A stretch of 64,000 nucleotides of DNA from Planctomycetota bacterium (GTDB lineage Bacteria > Planctomycetota > Phycisphaerae > UBA1845): contig JAJRPG010000084.1 of NCBI GenBank assembly GCA_024280855.1, positions 1 through 64,000 of the forward strand. The letters are read 5' to 3'. Below, one piece after another: positions 17,690 through 26,826 of this stretch (position 1 is its first letter; every line of letters begins with the position of its first letter). The notes beneath the pieces are model-generated. The model was not told the origin of the DNA. It searched no databases and saw only the letters and a list, made by a program, of their open reading frames with translations. The translations under genes and the position numbers were made by a program.

Positions 17690-19129
17690 TCAGGCGTCAA
17701 TATCAACCGACATGGTCGTGCGGATGCCGTATTGGGCTATTCTCTTACGGAGTGTTGTGCGACTGATACCCAACATCTTGGCAGCGGGGGCGAGTTGGCC
17801 ATTGGTCCGTTCAAGGCAAACACGGATGATTTCGCGTTCGATCATTGCGGTCGCGGTTTCGTGTAACTTGCCAACCAAAGCTGGCTGCGAGACGAGTTGC
17901 TCTGCGACTGACCGAGCTTCGTTAGCTGGTGATCCAGCCGACAGACCGTCGGTAGCCGGGTTGTCGATGGGACCAACATCGGCACACTGTCGAATATGCT
18001 CAGGAAGGAACTCAAGTCGAAACACGGAGCCGCGCGCAACGACGAGCGCAGCTTTGATTGCATTCTCCAGCTCGCGCACGTTTCCCGGCCAAGGATACTT
18101 GAGTAGCACGGGAAGTACGTCCGGCGAGAACGATCGGATATTCGCACCGAGACTCCGGTTATATCGCCGCACGAATTGGTGCGCGAGTAGCACGACATCG
18201 ACCTCGCGATCTCGAAGCGGTGGCACGTTGATGCTGGCCACTTTTAGCCTGAAGTAGAGATCCTGCCGAAACCTCTTCTCCTCGATGAGCGTTTCGAGCG
18301 GCTGATGAGTGGCGCCGATGATTCGCACGTTACTCGTTATCAGCTCGGTTCCGCCGAGGCGCTGAAATGAGTTATCCTGTAGTACGCGTAGCAGTTTTGC
18401 TTGTGTGGCGAGGGGGATGTCCCCGATCTCATCCAAGAAAAGCGTGCCACCGTCACACTGTTCAAACTTGCCGATCCGTCGAAGTGATGCTCCTGTGAAC
18501 GCTCCCTTTTCATGGCCGAAGAGTTCGCTCTCGATCAAGGTTTCCGGAATGGCCGCACAGTTGAGGGCTTGGAATGGTTTATCTTTGCGCGGGCTATGGT
18601 GCAGAATGGCCCGAGCAACCAGTTCCTTACCTGTACCGCTTTCGCCAGTGATAAGCACGTTGACGTCTCGTGGGGCGATGCGGCCGATCAGCTTGTACAC
18701 GTCTCTCATTGCGGGCGACTGTCCGATGATTCGCTCTACGGCATCGTCATCGCTCAGTTCTTCATAAACCGCTGGCACATGGATGTCGCGACTTATGCGA
18801 AGCGCCTCTCGAATGTGCTGCGCCAGGATCTTTGTCTCGATCGGGGTGACCAAGTAGTCAACTGCGCCCCGCTTGATGGCCTCGATAGCCTGCTCGCTGT
18901 CGGCGGGCTCGGTATACAGCAGGACGCAGGCGCGCGGAAGCTGTTCTCTCACGATCTCAAATGTGGCGTAGTTACAAAGAATCAGATCGGGGGGCGTGGC
19001 AGCAAGTTCCACGGCGGCATCGTCCAACGATCCTCGATGCGTTAAACTCGCTTCAACGTCCCGGCATGCATCATGCACTTTCTGCGAGATACCACGATCT
19101 TCCGTAATCAACAAGACGCTGTCGGACAT
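17690..19129 (-). CDS. Sigma-54-dependent activator with degenerate receiver (NtrC family)
   Basis: A 479-residue bacterial enhancer-binding protein. Residues 1-110 fold like a receiver (VLLITEDRG...GAVDYLVTP), but the phospho-acceptor position in 'DLILCNYATFE' is Asn53 and the conserved Lys of the KP motif is Thr. It cannot be phosphorylated normally. The AAA+ domain has Walker A GESGTGKE at 162-169, GAFTGA at 209-214 for contact with sigma-54, GGTLFLDEIGD as Walker B, and the arginine-finger region. The C-terminus is a Fis-type helix-turn-helix ('QLAPAAKMLGISRTTLRKRI'). No histidine kinase lies beside it. It likely drives sigma-54 promoters in response to a non-phosphorylation cue, perhaps for the neighbouring stress genes. 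Confidence 0.93.
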   Translation of the reverse strand: MSDSVLLITEDRGISQKVHDACRDVEASLTHRGSLDDAAVELAATPPDLILCNYATFEIVREQLPRACVLLYTEPADSEQAIEAIKRGAVDYLVTPIETKILAQHIREALRISRDIHVPAVYEELSDDDAVERIIGQSPAMRDVYKLIGRIAPRDVNVLITGESGTGKELVARAILHHSPRKDKPFQALNCAAIPETLIESELFGHEKGAFTGASLRRIGKFEQCDGGTLFLDEIGDIPLATQAKLLRVLQDNSFQRLGGTELITSNVRIIGATHQPLETLIEEKRFRQDLYFRLKVASINVPPLRDREVDVVLLAHQFVRRYNRSLGANIRSFSPDVLPVLLKYPWPGNVRELENAIKAALVVARGSVFRLEFLPEHIRQCADVGPIDNPATDGLSAGSPANEARSVAEQLVSQPALVGKLHETATAMIEREIIRVCLERTNGQLAPAAKMLGISRTTLRKRIAQYGIRTTMSVDIDA

Positions 19130-19222
19130 TACTTGCCATCCTATTCTTGTCTAAACTCCGGCTAGTCGCCAAACGTCTTTCGCCTCGACAAGTGTTCGTC
19201 GAGTTTCATTTTACTCGTATCT

Positions 19223-20455
19223 TCAGACACCGTTTCCGTCTATCGCTGGCGGTCGATCACCTGCGGCGACGCTCCTAGGCAGTATCATCCGAAGCACGAG
19301 ATAGCCTGCAATCGCAGAGAGGATCGACGCGCCAAACACACCCACCCGTGTAGCCACCGCATAATGACCTCCTTCTCCTTCGAAAGCGAGCATCCCGATA
19401 AACAAGCTCATCGTAAAGCCGATTCCAGCCAGAAAACCGACCCCGGCCATCATGGACCACGTCACATTTTTAGGCAACTTAGCCAGACCGGTCCAGACAA
19501 TGAGCACCGAGCCACCGAACACTCCGAGCGGCTTCCCCAAACAAAGGCCTCCCGCGATGCCGAGCGTGATTGGGCCGAACAAAGCCTCGGAAGACACGCC
19601 CTTGAAACTGACGCCTGCATTGGCGAACGCAAACAAAGGGAGGATTAAGAACGCGACCCATGGGTGTAGGATGTGCTCCAGGTGACGCAGCAATGACTCG
19701 CCACGATCGTTTTTCACTTTCAGTGGAATGGCGAGACCCAGCGCAACTCCAGCAAGTGTCGCATGGACACCGGACTTGAGCACACAGACCCACATGATAG
19801 CCCCGACTAGCAAATACGCTCCGAGATGTTTCACCCGTAGCCGGTTGAGGATGACGAGGATCGCAAGTCCTCCGATTCCAAGCAACAACGAGGTCAGGGA
19901 TAGTTGGCTCGTGTAGAGAATCGCGATGATGACGATCGCCGCAAGATCATCCACGACGGCCACGGTCGTTAAGAACACTTTAAGCGATAGCGGCACGCGA
20001 TTGCCAAGTAGCGATAAGACGCCCAGCGAAAACGCGATGTCGGTCGCAGCCGGAATCGCCCAGCCCTTTACGGCCACGGGGTCGCCCCAGGTCATCCAGG
20101 CGTAGATGGCGCCGGGTAGCGCCACGCCACCCAACGCGGCAATCGCGGGCAACGCCAAACGACTCGGGCTTGCCAACTCTCCTTCAAGGGCTTCGCGCTT
20201 GATCTCAAGCCCGACGAGAAGAAAGAAGATAGCCATCAATCCGTCGTTGATGACCAGGAGTACGTTTTTGTTTAATTCGAGTCCACCGAGTTTGATTTCG
20301 ATGGGCACATTGAGAAAGTATTGATACCAGTCTCCGAGACCGGGGATATTGGCGAACAATAGAGCAACTCCACTGGCCGCGAGAAGGAGAATTCCGCCGG
20401 CGGCTTGCAGTTCTAGAAACCTACGAATAGCTTTGGCTGGCTTACTATGTTTCAT
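19223..20455 (-). CDS. nhaA: NhaA Na+/H+ antiporter
   Basis: A 410-residue inner-membrane sodium/proton antiporter. NhaA hallmarks are visible: 'NDGLMAIFFLLVGLEIKRE', 'GWAIPAATDIAFSLGVLSLLG' (with the conserved Asp) and 'VAVVDDLAAIVIIAILY' with the paired Asp residues that bind Na+/H+. There are about 12 membrane helices. The ATG at 20455 follows an AGGAAAG and overlaps the end of the CPA2 antiporter gene by 11 bases. It is the last gene of nhaR-CPA2-nhaA. Control by the NhaR-like LysR regulator is expected, with Na+ and alkaline pH as the known signals in the family. Confidence 0.96.
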   Translation of the reverse strand: MKHSKPAKAIRRFLELQAAGGILLLAASGVALLFANIPGLGDWYQYFLNVPIEIKLGGLELNKNVLLVINDGLMAIFFLLVGLEIKREALEGELASPSRLALPAIAALGGVALPGAIYAWMTWGDPVAVKGWAIPAATDIAFSLGVLSLLGNRVPLSLKVFLTTVAVVDDLAAIVIIAILYTSQLSLTSLLLGIGGLAILVILNRLRVKHLGAYLLVGAIMWVCVLKSGVHATLAGVALGLAIPLKVKNDRGESLLRHLEHILHPWVAFLILPLFAFANAGVSFKGVSSEALFGPITLGIAGGLCLGKPLGVFGGSVLIVWTGLAKLPKNVTWSMMAGVGFLAGIGFTMSLFIGMLAFEGEGGHYAVATRVGVFGASILSAIAGYLVLRMILPRSVAAGDRPPAIDGNGV

Positions 20456-22259
20456 GTCTACTTTCCTGTATGACGTGTTCGTCGGACTCCGATACTGTTT
20501 GCAAGCGCTCTGCTTTTGTGCCTGTGTCGAGACCGCTCATGACCGCGCGCAGCATCTCGGTGGCTGCGGCGGTTTCGTCAACCGTAACCGAATTGGCGCC
20601 GACCTCCATGAGGCCTGCTTGCTTGCTGACGACTCTGGTTCTTGCTGCAATGAAGACCTTCGATGCTAGTTGTCGTGCCACCGCGCAGGCACGCAACACG
20701 GCCTCTTCGTCGGGGATGGTCAAGACAAGTGCATGTGCGTCTCTTATTCCTGCTGACTCAAGGACTTCAATGTTGCCGACGTCGCCGAAGATGACACGAC
20801 TGCCCCGACGAGATTGCTCTTGGACGGTTGTTGGGTTGAGTTCGACTACCGTATAGTTGATTCCTGCTCGTCCTAGTTCCTCGGCAATGAGACGCCCGAT
20901 GGGACCGTGTCCTGCTATGATGACATGCTTGGCTTGGCTTGCGGGGCGTAGATGTGCGTGGCTTTGGTCGCCCAGGGGCGATGACTTGACCCACGGAGCG
21001 GTCCCGATTCTGGATGTCACGCCGGCGAGTCGGCCGCCCAACTCGACCAATGCAGGCGTCAAGATTAACGAGATCACGACGATAGCGATCGCAGTCGCCA
21101 TAGTCGCATCGTCGATGATTCCGTTATCGTGCGTAGCACCAAGGACGATAAGGCTGAACTCCCCAGCTTGTGCAAGCGACAACCCGACCGCAATGGCGAT
21201 GCTGGCGGTGGTGCCGAGTGCCCAGCAGACGCCGGAGATCAGGACAGCCTTGAGGACCATCATCACGACGCCACCGGCAAGGATTACCCACCACCACTCG
21301 GCAAGTATGCTCGGGTCGAGCTTCATGCCAAGCGTTGTGAAGAACACGGCGATGAAGATGTCTCGTAGTGGCCCGATTTGTCCGCTGAGTTGGTGACGAA
21401 ATGGCGTCCCCGCGAGCATGAAGCCCGCAAGGAACGCGCCCATCTCCAGACTGAACCCTATGCCTTGCGCAACAACGGCGGCTAGAAGCGCTGCCGCCAC
21501 CCCGGACAAGGTCATCACTTCCAACGATCGTCCCTTGAATGACTGGCGAAGCACGCGCGGCAGTATCACCCGACCAAGGATGATGAGAACGGCCACGCCA
21601 CCGATACGCAATATGGCTTCGACGACGAATTGTAGCGTACCGCCGTCACCGACCAACTGATCGCCCGTGTCCGTTGCCAGCGTCACATCAGAGCCAGCCC
21701 ACGCGGCCAGTGCCGGAATCGCTGCCAGCATTCCTAAGACGATCATGTCTTGAATCACTAGAATCGAAAGAGCGAGACGCCCGCGCATTCGGCGAAGCTC
21801 GCGGCGTTCAGCGATGATTCGCATCACAAGCGCGGTCGAGGAGAGTGCCATCGCCATGGAAACGGCAAGCGCTGCCGGTGGCGCCAACCCGAACCAGATT
21901 GCGATAGGCCAGCCGACGGAAATGGAAAGCAGGCAGGATCCGAAGCCCGCCGCGATCATGCGCACCAGTCGCTGCTTGAGGACGGAGAGGTGAAGTTCAA
22001 GTCCGATCCCGAACAACAGAAGGATGATCGCAAGGTGCGATATAGCGCCCAGTCCTTCAGGCGACGGAACTAATCCGAGGGCGCGTGGGCCGATGAAGGC
22101 GCCGGCGATCAGGTAGGCCGGGATCGCAGCTAACCGCATCGGTTGCATGACAACCGCAACGACGGCTGCACTCACTAGAATCACCACAAGGTTCGTGATG
22201 ATGACCCAGTCGGTATCTGAGGCGGTGGCCAATATGCTGGAAATCATGATCTGATTCAT
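20445..22259 (-). CDS. CPA2-family cation/proton antiporter with RCK-N domain (KefB/YbaL-like)
   Basis: A 604-residue transporter. The first about 400 residues hold about 12 membrane helices of the Na_H_Exchanger fold ('LIAGAFIGPRALGLVPSPEGLGAISHLAIILLLFGIGLELHL'). Residues about 440-560 are a TrkA-N/RCK domain with the NAD-binding GxGxxG-type segment 'HVIIAGHGPIGRLIAEELGR' and 'ILTIPDEEAVL'-type motifs (seen as VLTIPDEEAVLRACAVARQL). The family exchanges K+ or Na+ for protons under nucleotide control. No KefC-type glutathione-binding loop can be confirmed by eye. It lies between the nhaR-like and nhaA genes and overlaps nhaA, suggesting coupled pH and cation homeostasis. Confidence 0.92.
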   Translation of the reverse strand: MNQIMISSILATASDTDWVIITNLVVILVSAAVVAVVMQPMRLAAIPAYLIAGAFIGPRALGLVPSPEGLGAISHLAIILLLFGIGLELHLSVLKQRLVRMIAAGFGSCLLSISVGWPIAIWFGLAPPAALAVSMAMALSSTALVMRIIAERRELRRMRGRLALSILVIQDMIVLGMLAAIPALAAWAGSDVTLATDTGDQLVGDGGTLQFVVEAILRIGGVAVLIILGRVILPRVLRQSFKGRSLEVMTLSGVAAALLAAVVAQGIGFSLEMGAFLAGFMLAGTPFRHQLSGQIGPLRDIFIAVFFTTLGMKLDPSILAEWWWVILAGGVVMMVLKAVLISGVCWALGTTASIAIAVGLSLAQAGEFSLIVLGATHDNGIIDDATMATAIAIVVISLILTPALVELGGRLAGVTSRIGTAPWVKSSPLGDQSHAHLRPASQAKHVIIAGHGPIGRLIAEELGRAGINYTVVELNPTTVQEQSRRGSRVIFGDVGNIEVLESAGIRDAHALVLTIPDEEAVLRACAVARQLASKVFIAARTRVVSKQAGLMEVGANSVTVDETAAATEMLRAVMSGLDTGTKAERLQTVSESDEHVIQESRHET

Positions 22260-22266
22260 CCTTCAG

Positions 22267-23181
22267 TCAGCCAAACAAATTTTGGCGTGCTTCGTCCGCG
22301 ATAGCGAGGACCGCCGGATGCTTGACCTTTTTCTCGACCGAAATCGCGTAGAACCGTTCCCGCACGGACTCCAACCGACCCACAACCTTGACGCCGTACT
22401 GGCGCTGCACTTCCTTCTCAATCACCGTTGGCGCGGCAAACAACCCCACGCCGGCTTGGCCGAACACTTTGAGAAGCGCGCTATCCTCGAATTCTCCGAG
22501 CACCGTCGGGCGGATGTCTTCGGAGTCGAACCAGTGTTCTATCGCGCGCCGAAGCGCTGTATTTGCCGTTGGGGTGATGAACGGCGCGCCGTCGAGCGAC
22601 TTGGGAAACCGTCGACGGTACTTGGCAGCGAGGTCTTTCGTACCGAAGATCGACACGCCACACTCGCCGAGCAAGTGGTTGAACGCACGCACTTTGACGT
22701 CGGGGCCGATGGGACTGTCGGACAAGACGAGGTCCAACTCGTAAACCGCCAATCTCGCGAGCAATTGCGACGGGCTACCCTCGTAACAGACCAACTGAAC
22801 TTGTTCCGGCAGATGCAGAGCGGGTTCGAGAAGCCGGTACGCGACCAGCTTGGGTAGCACATCAGCCACCCCTACATTGAACCGTAGCGGTCGACCGGTT
22901 GGTCGACCCTGCACGGTGTCCAACAGGTCGCGCCCCAGCGAGAAAATCTCGTCTGCGTACCGATAGACTACTCGTCCCGTTTCTGTAAGCGCAAGGTTGC
23001 GTCCGACGCGCGTGAAGAGCTTCTCACCGAGTGAGCGTTCCAACGATCGAAGCTGAGCGGAGATCGTTGGCTGTGCCAGGTTCAGCTCGTTGCACGCTGC
23101 CGTGATCGTACCTTCCCTGGCCACCACCCAAAAATACAGGAGGTGATGGTAATTAAGCCATTGCATACCGCTTGGATACAT
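22267..23181 (-). CDS. nhaR: LysR-type transcriptional regulator, NhaR-like
   Basis: A 304-residue LysR regulator. The N-terminal helix-turn-helix 'LNYHHLLYFWVVAREGTITAACNELNLAQPTISAQLRSLE' followed by 'LFTRVGRNLALTETGRVVYRYADEIF' is very close to NhaR (Tyr-Asn/His-His-Leu-x-Tyr-Phe-Trp and YRYAD). The rest is the periplasmic-binding-protein-like effector domain. The ATG at 23181 has AGGAAA seven bases upstream; MQWLNYHHLL five codons on is an alternative start. It is the first gene of nhaR-CPA2-nhaA, with eight bases to the next gene. The AT-rich 110 bases upstream, shared with the divergent hibernation-factor gene, contain an imperfect TATAAGATATATTTTCTATA dyad that could be its own binding site. 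Confidence 0.92.
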   Translation of the reverse strand: MYPSGMQWLNYHHLLYFWVVAREGTITAACNELNLAQPTISAQLRSLERSLGEKLFTRVGRNLALTETGRVVYRYADEIFSLGRDLLDTVQGRPTGRPLRFNVGVADVLPKLVAYRLLEPALHLPEQVQLVCYEGSPSQLLARLAVYELDLVLSDSPIGPDVKVRAFNHLLGECGVSIFGTKDLAAKYRRRFPKSLDGAPFITPTANTALRRAIEHWFDSEDIRPTVLGEFEDSALLKVFGQAGVGLFAAPTVIEKEVQRQYGVKVVGRLESVRERFYAISVEKKVKHPAVLAIADEARQNLFG

Positions 23182-23293
23182 TTATATTTCCTATGATTAT
23201 AAGATATATTTTCTATATATCTATCGTTCTACTTGGGTCGTATATATCAATGTGCAACAAGAAGTCAAGCTGCAACCAGTAAAGGAGCTTTTG

Positions 23294-23644
23294 ATGAATG
23301 TGGACATTCGAGTGAGGCACGGACGGTTAAACCCAATCCTTCTAGAGCAACTGGAGCGTCGAATTCGTTTTACATTCGCGCGGTTCGGTAGCCGAATCCG
23401 ACGAATCGTTGCAGTCCTGGAAGATATCAACGGACCACGTGGGGGGGAGGATCAGCGTTGTAGGATTGAGGTCACAATGGTTCCGTCTGGCATGATAATG
23501 GCCGAGGCGACGGATAACGAGGTAGCATCGGCGGTCGGTCGTGCGGTGGATCGCGTTGGGCGAAGGGTACGAGATACGCTCAACCGCAGACGCACGATGA
23601 GAGTTCGGACGAACCCCCGGTCCGGCAAGGATGCCATGTCATGA
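23294..23644 (+). CDS. hpf: Ribosome hibernation-promoting factor (HPF/RaiA family)
   Basis: A 116-residue protein of the sigma-54-modulation/S30AE family. Visible features are a basic RNA-binding helix ('LLEQLERRIRFTFARFGSRIRRIVAVLEDINGPRGGEDQRC'), then 'IEVTMVPSGMIMAEATDNEVASAVGRAVDRVGRRVRDTLNRRR'. The 'D-x-N-G-P-x-G-G-x-D-x-x-C' signature is typical. It binds the 30S decoding region and silences ribosomes in dormancy; this is the short form without the long-HPF dimerisation tail. The ATG at 23294 has AAGGAG upstream. It is divergent from nhaR and followed by carbonic-anhydrase-like and universal stress genes. Confidence 0.87.
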   Translation: MNVDIRVRHGRLNPILLEQLERRIRFTFARFGSRIRRIVAVLEDINGPRGGEDQRCRIEVTMVPSGMIMAEATDNEVASAVGRAVDRVGRRVRDTLNRRRTMRVRTNPRSGKDAMS

Positions 23645-23739
23645 GAGGTTATTTTCCCGGACAACGTGCCTTGGATTAACCAAAGACTCTCGCGTCGAGT
23701 CGTTGAGGATAAAGCAAACCAGAACTGGAGGCAGTAAGT

Positions 23740-24369
23740 GTGGATTCGTCACAAACGCATAGCAAAATAAACCTCACTCTCCTACCCGTCGCAAGAGCGA
23801 GCGACATTCTTCCCAAGTATTGCGGAACGGCAATCGACGATCTGTTGGCATATCAAAATCTTGGCGCGCCACATCGACGCCACACGAAGGCCGACCTGTT
23901 GATCGGGACATGCATGGATAGCCGATTGCAACTCATGATCCCCCTAAACTTTGCCTACGTCCTTAGGTGTGCTGGCGCGAATCTGAGCATGCTGGAGTTC
24001 GATGTGTCCTTTGCGATCGCAGTAGGTGGCGTGCGCTCCGTCTGCCTGATTGGACATGACAGATGCCGGATGGTCGACGTGGCGTCGAAGCGGGAAGCAT
24101 TTATCTCCGGGCTGATCGACAGTGCGGGTTGGCATCGAGAGAAAGCGGAGGAGCACTTTGACACGCTTTCGTCGCGTTATGGATTCGGTGATGTCGCGAA
24201 CTTTGTCTGGCGGGAAGCACAGCGGCTTCGCGAGCGGTACACGGGAATAACGCTGGCGCCGCTGGTTTATTCGTTGGGCGATCGGAGTCTGCGCCAACTT
24301 GTGGAGGTAGGCAGCTCAATCGCAACCGCTCATCGGACGGTTGAAGTAGGTGGAGAAGGCATACTATGA
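23740..24369 (+). CDS. Beta-carbonic-anhydrase-like zinc enzyme
   Basis: A 209-residue protein starting at GTG 23740 after GGAGG. Beta-carbonic-anhydrase signatures are intact: CMDSR gives zinc ligand Cys58 with the Asp60/Arg62 dyad, and GHDRC gives ligands His106 and Cys109. 'LRCAGANLS' fits the substrate pocket ('RNAGN' in classic enzymes). The family hydrates CO2 to bicarbonate. The divergence around the active site (CAGAN in place of NAGN) and the odd C-terminal half mean another role is possible. It lies between hpf and the universal stress protein gene, reading the same way. A role in pH homeostasis beside NhaA would make sense but is inference. Confidence 0.8.
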   Translation: MDSSQTHSKINLTLLPVARASDILPKYCGTAIDDLLAYQNLGAPHRRHTKADLLIGTCMDSRLQLMIPLNFAYVLRCAGANLSMLEFDVSFAIAVGGVRSVCLIGHDRCRMVDVASKREAFISGLIDSAGWHREKAEEHFDTLSSRYGFGDVANFVWREAQRLRERYTGITLAPLVYSLGDRSLRQLVEVGSSIATAHRTVEVGGEGIL

Positions 24370-24488
24370 ATCCCATCTGGCTCCGCGTGATCGTCGGTGC
24401 CATGACAGGACGTCAGCATAAGGATATCCGGACTCGCACTAGGTCTGAAGACCGCGGAACCAGAAATTATCACGAATGGAGAATAAGA

Positions 24489-25406
24489 ATGAACTGTCTC
24501 AAGAACATAGTCGTTGGCGTTGATTTTTCCTATTTCTCGAAGTGCGCCCTCAAGCAGGCAGCACGCATAGCCGGGTGGAACCAAGCGAAGATGCATGTCC
24601 TCCATGTTGTCGATACTTCGATGGTCAACCACCTGAAGGAGTTTTGGGGTAGCGGGCGGGCGTTGTTAGGCTCGCAGGATGCTGTCGAGAAGATCCGAGA
24701 CTCCGCACAGGTGCAACTCGAAGAAACGGTCGGTAAAGTGGAGGCTGCGAGTCTTCACATTGACGCAAACACCGGCACGCCGTTCATTGAACTTCTGCGC
24801 CGCGTCAGGGATAACTCCGCCGATCTGCTGGTGCTTGGATCGAACGGGTCATCCGATCCTTCAAAGGGCGCCGGTGTGCTCGCCACCAAGTGCGTACGCA
24901 AGGCAGCCACGAAAGTGTTACTCGTGCGCGCGGATCATGCAGAGCCATTCAAAAATGTGGTCGCCTGCATCGACTTTTCGGAGTCGTCGCACCGCGTCAT
25001 CGAGCAAGCGATACGCGTCGCCCAACAGGACGAAGCTTCGTTACACCTGCTACACGTTTTCTCGACGCCATGGAAGAGAGCGAACTACGTTCCAAAACCA
25101 TCATCGGAGGACCAACAACAATTCTCAGATTCTCGGATTGAGCGCATGCAGCTGGCTCTTGAGCCATTCGAGAGCGAAACACATGCGTTGCAGGTCGAGA
25201 CGAGCGTCGTTGAGAACGCGCGTGAATCTGACGGTATCGTTCAGTTTATCGGAGATTCGGGAGCGGATCTCGTTGTCGTCGGAACGCGTGGTTGCACCGG
25301 ACTGAGAGCCGTGCTACTCGGGACGGTGGCCGAACGCATCGTGCGTGAGTCACCATGTTCAGTCCTAGCGGTCAAACCGGACGACTTTGCATACGACATT
25401 GACTGA
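24489..25406 (+). CDS. Tandem-domain universal stress protein (UspA family)
   Basis: A 305-residue cytosolic protein with two Usp domains. Domain 1 begins 'CLKNIVVGVDFSYFSKCALKQAARIA' and ends 'DLLVLGSNGSSDPSKGAGVLATKCVRKAATKVLLVR'. Domain 2 begins 'FKNVVACIDFSESSHRVIEQAIRVAQQDEASLHLLHVF' and ends with the ATP-loop motif 'VGTRGCTGLRAVLLGTVAERIVRESPCSVLAVK'. The second domain keeps the G-x2-G-x9-G-type nucleotide loop and the first is looser. The ATG at 24489 has GGAG eight bases upstream. An in-frame ATG at 24366 would add 41 non-homologous residues and overlap the previous gene. Confidence 0.92.
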   Translation: MNCLKNIVVGVDFSYFSKCALKQAARIAGWNQAKMHVLHVVDTSMVNHLKEFWGSGRALLGSQDAVEKIRDSAQVQLEETVGKVEAASLHIDANTGTPFIELLRRVRDNSADLLVLGSNGSSDPSKGAGVLATKCVRKAATKVLLVRADHAEPFKNVVACIDFSESSHRVIEQAIRVAQQDEASLHLLHVFSTPWKRANYVPKPSSEDQQQFSDSRIERMQLALEPFESETHALQVETSVVENARESDGIVQFIGDSGADLVVVGTRGCTGLRAVLLGTVAERIVRESPCSVLAVKPDDFAYDID

Positions 25407-25439
25407 TCGCGACGTGAATGTGTCTTGACGGTCCGGCCA

Positions 25440-25981
25440 TGGACCTAATCCTCAATCCTGCAAAAAGAGGTGCTTTCCCTTCGGAAGCGTATTGAATGGA
25501 TTGTTGCGTTGCTTCGATTGATGGTCGTCCTGCTCAATGTAACTGGTACTTCACTGGACTATACAGGACTAAAGACGGTAGTTCGAAGACTTCACTACGT
25601 CGGACTGTGCTGCGGATCTTGCGATTATCGCCGTCGTGGTACCACTCGTGGTGACGCGAGGATGAGTGCGGTCTTGACGACATGCCCTCCTGTTCACGAA
25701 TTTCACCGCAACAGCTAACACATGATGAGGTAGAAACGATCAAGGTCCGAGGAATTGCCCGACTTGCCTGCCGCGTATCGAAACCTAGCACAAAGTGGCA
25801 AAGCAGCTGCCAAATACCCACGGTAATGACTTTCTCGAACCGAGACTTGCAGCGCACTGCCCGACAACTGGTGGACGACACCAGACGTTTTTTGGGGTAT
25901 CGGGGTCCAATCCGAGCTCAAGGGCCGAGAGTAAACCCAAGCCGCAAATTCCGATGTTCCTTACAAGAAAGTCCAGAATGT
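25440..25981 (+). pseudogene. Decayed remnant of the 60.4-62.1 kb IS (transposase fragment)
   Basis: This stretch matches the IS at 60439-62100 at DNA level. For example, 'GCGAGGATGAGTGCGG' and 'TTCACCGCAACAG' occur in both, as do the region encoding the 'DRLVSLLRLFVVL' coil and the right terminal repeat 'CAAGAAAGTCCAGAATGT' (25964-25981). The catalytic half of the transposase is missing and frames are broken. So it is an old, deleted copy of the same IS lying inside the GC-rich stress block. The left end is not recognisable; 25440 is approximate. Confidence 0.75.
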
Positions 25982-26202
25982 CCTGACAAATAACACGTTG
26001 GCGTACCCCAGCTCCCCCGCGCCGACTATCGCTGTCGTTTGTCATTCTTTAAGCCACTTCGAGCCCAATCAGCCAGGAAGTGAACATGCATTGACATGGG
26101 CAAGAACGCCCTCGGGCTCGCCGCCTTGCGACGGCTTTGAGATTGCCGAACATTGATCTACGCACGAATGTTGCTCTCGGCAAATCCATGATGAGGTTTG
26201 CT

Positions 26203-26826
26203 TCACATCGGAAACCCAGTCTTCTGGTACTCGGCTAGCCGGTAATAGAGCTTGCGCGCACTCATACCCAATTCGGCTGCAGCCGCTTCCCGGTTGCCTC
26301 CGTTGCGGTCCAAGGCTGCAGTGATGCACTCGTATTCGATCTCGCGCATCGTTTGCGGTGAATCATGCTGGCCCGCGTCCCTGGCTTCATCCGTTATGAT
26401 CGGCGGCATGTCGTCGGTATGATCTTCCGACAACTCGAACCGCATGCGCCAAGCTCGATGGAGTGCCTGCTCTATGTCACCCAGGGATGCAGGTTTCGTC
26501 AGAAACTCCACGACGCCGAGGCGTATCGCTCGCTGTGCGGCCTCAAGGGTTCCAAACCCAGTAAGGATCACCGCAGATGTTGCCGGCCAACGTTCACGCA
26601 CTATTTCAAAGCACCGCAGACCGTCCATGCACGGGAGGTTGAGATCGAGCATGACGATGTCACACGGATCCTGTTCCATCTGCGCGATGGCTTCTTCTGC
26701 GGCACGAACCGCCTTCGCACGGAATCCGCACTCTTGGGCGCTGGACACGAGAACATCACGGAGGCGCGATTCATCCTCCACGATCAGAACGGTCGTCTCT
26801 TCGGCTGGCTTGAGGCATCTGGTCAT
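26203..26826 (-). CDS. Response regulator with Fis-type DNA-binding domain
   Basis: A 207-residue two-component regulator of the ActR/PrrA/RegA architecture: receiver plus Fis-like helix-turn-helix, with no AAA+ domain. The receiver is intact: acidic pair in 'VLIVEDESRLRD', phospho-acceptor Asp61 in 'DIVMLDLNLPCMDGL', Thr in 'VILTGFG' and Lys in 'EFLTKPAS'. The C-terminus 'NREAAAAELGMSARKLYYRL' is the DNA-binding helix pair. Its start overlaps the histidine-kinase stop (ATGA), so the two form a translationally coupled pair. The signal is unknown; RegA-type systems often respond to redox. Confidence 0.92.
   Translation of the reverse strand: MTRCLKPAEETTVLIVEDESRLRDVLVSSAQECGFRAKAVRAAEEAIAQMEQDPCDIVMLDLNLPCMDGLRCFEIVRERWPATSAVILTGFGTLEAAQRAIRLGVVEFLTKPASLGDIEQALHRAWRMRFELSEDHTDDMPPIITDEARDAGQHDSPQTMREIEYECITAALDRNGGNREAAAAELGMSARKLYYRLAEYQKTGFPM

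Noticed and set aside
17477-18257. Plus-strand frames near the sigma-54 activator
   Set aside because: Antisense to a well-conserved AAA+/Fis coding region or without start signals.
24366-24488. Earlier start for the universal stress protein
   Set aside because: It adds 41 residues unlike any Usp domain, overlaps the previous gene, and lacks a ribosome-binding site; ATG 24489 has one.
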